Of a stretch of DNA of 64,000 nt, positions 62,841 to 64,000 are shown one piece after another (the first letter of the stretch is position 1; every line of letters begins with the position of its first letter). The notes below the pieces were generated by a model. That model had not been told where the DNA came from, made no database searches, and was given only the letters and a program-made list of their open reading frames with translations. The translations under genes and the position numbers were made by a program. The DNA comes from Sclerodactyla briareus (lineage: Eukaryota > Echinodermata > Holothuroidea > Dendrochirotida > Sclerodactylidae), in the NCBI GenBank assembly GCA_026419785.1, contig JAODTK010005822.1, positions 62,001 through 126,000 of the forward strand. Direction: 5' to 3'.

Positions 62841-63165
62841 CATCACATGGTAGTTTTTTCTATACACGGAACAAACATTCGGAAAATATCGCACTTAGTT
62901 CTCATGCCAAAGGTTCAATTTCACGAAAGTGCACTAGAAACTTATTTTTGAAGGGTGGAGTGGACGCGGAACTGGAAACAACTTCTCTCCCACCCACAGC
63001 CCAATATCAAAGTAGCAAACCGTGCATCAATGAACAGTTTCACTGGATCATTTTCCACATATGAATGCCTAGAAAACCGCGTGCCGTCGTCTTACACGCC
63101 TCAAGCGCTTTCTTTGTCTTACTGTCAGCAATCAATCAATGCGTAATCATAACCCTCGAAATTTC
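62841..63165. other. Stretch with no recognised feature
   Basis: Between the hAT right target duplication and the LINE tail; short ORFs only. Confidence 0.5.
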
Positions 63166-64000
63166 AAACATTTTAGTTTAGTTAAGTTTAGTGAAACGAC
63201 AGGAAGGACAGATTCCTCATAAACGACCCCGGAGCCACGACACACCCCAGGAAAGAAAAATGAACAACCCACTAAATAATTCGCCCGTGATTCTGAAAAA
63301 ATAAATCAAGACTGTTCTTGAACGCATTCACACTCTTGGAGGAGAACAACATTTTTCAGGAAGACAATTCCATAGGATCCACCTCGGCGCGAAGGAAATA
63401 TTTCGAATGTTCCCATCTGCAGCGCTTGCCCACGAAGCTTGAAGGACAGTGGCTCTATTTGCGTAACATTTGAGAAATCAAAGAAGTAGTGGAAGGACAG
63501 GACATCGAGAGGTCCATGGGAAATTTTGAAAACCTGGATCAAGTCACCGCGAATTCGGCCTCAGCTGCATTGAAGTTAGACCGAGACGAGACGCCTTACT
63601 CTTTCCTCGTAGGATAAATTTTTCAGACAGTCATCATTCTAGTTGCCCCCTACGCTGAACGATTTCAATAACCTGCTTGTATTTTGCAAAGTAGGGATCT
63701 TTCCACACTTGGAAAGAATATTCCAGGTTGCGGTCTCACCAGTTGCTTAAACAGCCTGACAAACAATTATCATATCAAGAACTGAAGTGACGTCTATCAA
63801 GCCAAGAATCCAATACCTTTCTTCTAGCAGCTTCGCGCACTGATTGGAGGTTTCAAAGAAGCATCAAAACAAACCCCAAGGTCTTTCTGAAATCACCTCT
63901 GAAATTTTGGCCATTTGAATCTGACGGAAGCGTTGCGATTGGGAAAATCAACATGCATTAACTTTGCACTGTCGACAATGACACAGTTGCCAGTAGGAAG
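63166..64000 (-). pseudogene. CR1/L2-like LINE 3' end, runs off the window
   Basis: On the minus strand, segments in order are LVRPQPGIFFPSVER, NLSYEERVRRL, RGDLIQVFKISHGPLDV, FSNVTQ, SFKLRGQALQMG and VFLKNVVLLQECECVQ, matching the C-terminal tail of CR1/L2-type reverse transcriptases (…LSYEERLRRL…RGDLIEVFKI…LRxxxxxxFFxxRVVxxWNxLP…). Stops and frameshifts occur, but the last 78 codons (63,306-63,542) are open. The 3' UTR follows with 'gtgtgtcgtggctccgg' and a TAAACTTAACTAAAC tail at about 63,172-63,192, the usual short tandem tail of such elements. The 5' part lies beyond 64,000. Confidence 0.75.

Overview
This window looks like eukaryotic, intron-rich, repeat-rich animal DNA. There are no compact operons, ribosome binding sites or long ORFs, but there are many simple repeats, poly(G) tracts and several classes of decayed transposon. 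The only recognisable host gene family is a tandem array of scavenger receptor cysteine-rich (SRCR) exons. Large SRCR expansions are known from echinoderms and amphioxus, so I infer a marine invertebrate deuterostome, most likely an echinoderm. The species cannot be settled from this window.

Layout. 1-360: ATGT microsatellite blocks. About 1,540-24,120: an array of about 1.65-kb units on the minus strand, each with one SRCR exon (11 recognisable copies) plus intron. Copies 1 and 2 share a 4-bp frameshift that completes a perfect hairpin. Copy 3 is the only open one. Copies 4-11 are broken by scattered, copy-private indels, and introns are hit as hard as exons. This suggests that about 7,320-23,820 is unpolished long-read sequence; the flanking array sequence on both sides is clean. 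Copies 10 and 11 share an extra 1.3-1.7-kb insertion rich in GGGCCC palindromes.

3,810-6,085 and 39,001-41,491 are inverted copies of one dispersed element. A diverged relative lies at 31,400-32,262. All three end in a related hairpin whose paired bases covary, and the two full copies carry a cluster of nuclear-receptor half-sites.

Other mobile DNA: a reverse-transcriptase LINE relic (24,440-25,943, +), a LINE endonuclease fragment (30,810-31,250, +), two CR1/L2-like LINE tails (58,830-59,245 and 63,166-64,000, -), a possible short hAT-like element (32,871-33,703), and a well delimited 3.3-kb hAT relic (59,510-62,832) with an 8-bp target duplication and a transposase C-terminal remnant. A 16-bp minisatellite element occurs twice in opposite orientation (46,628-46,893 and 51,776-52,037). 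Two local tandem duplications lie at 48.3-49.9 kb and 52.9-53.3 kb.

The remainder, notably 25.9-30.8, 34-39, 41.5-46.6 and 53.6-58.8 kb, shows no gene I can support. I found no tRNA, rRNA, CRISPR or promoter signal. The SRCR exons have symmetric phase-1 borders, as expected for a secreted or membrane multi-SRCR receptor assembled by exon duplication. No start exon, signal peptide, transmembrane exon or terminal exon is visible.
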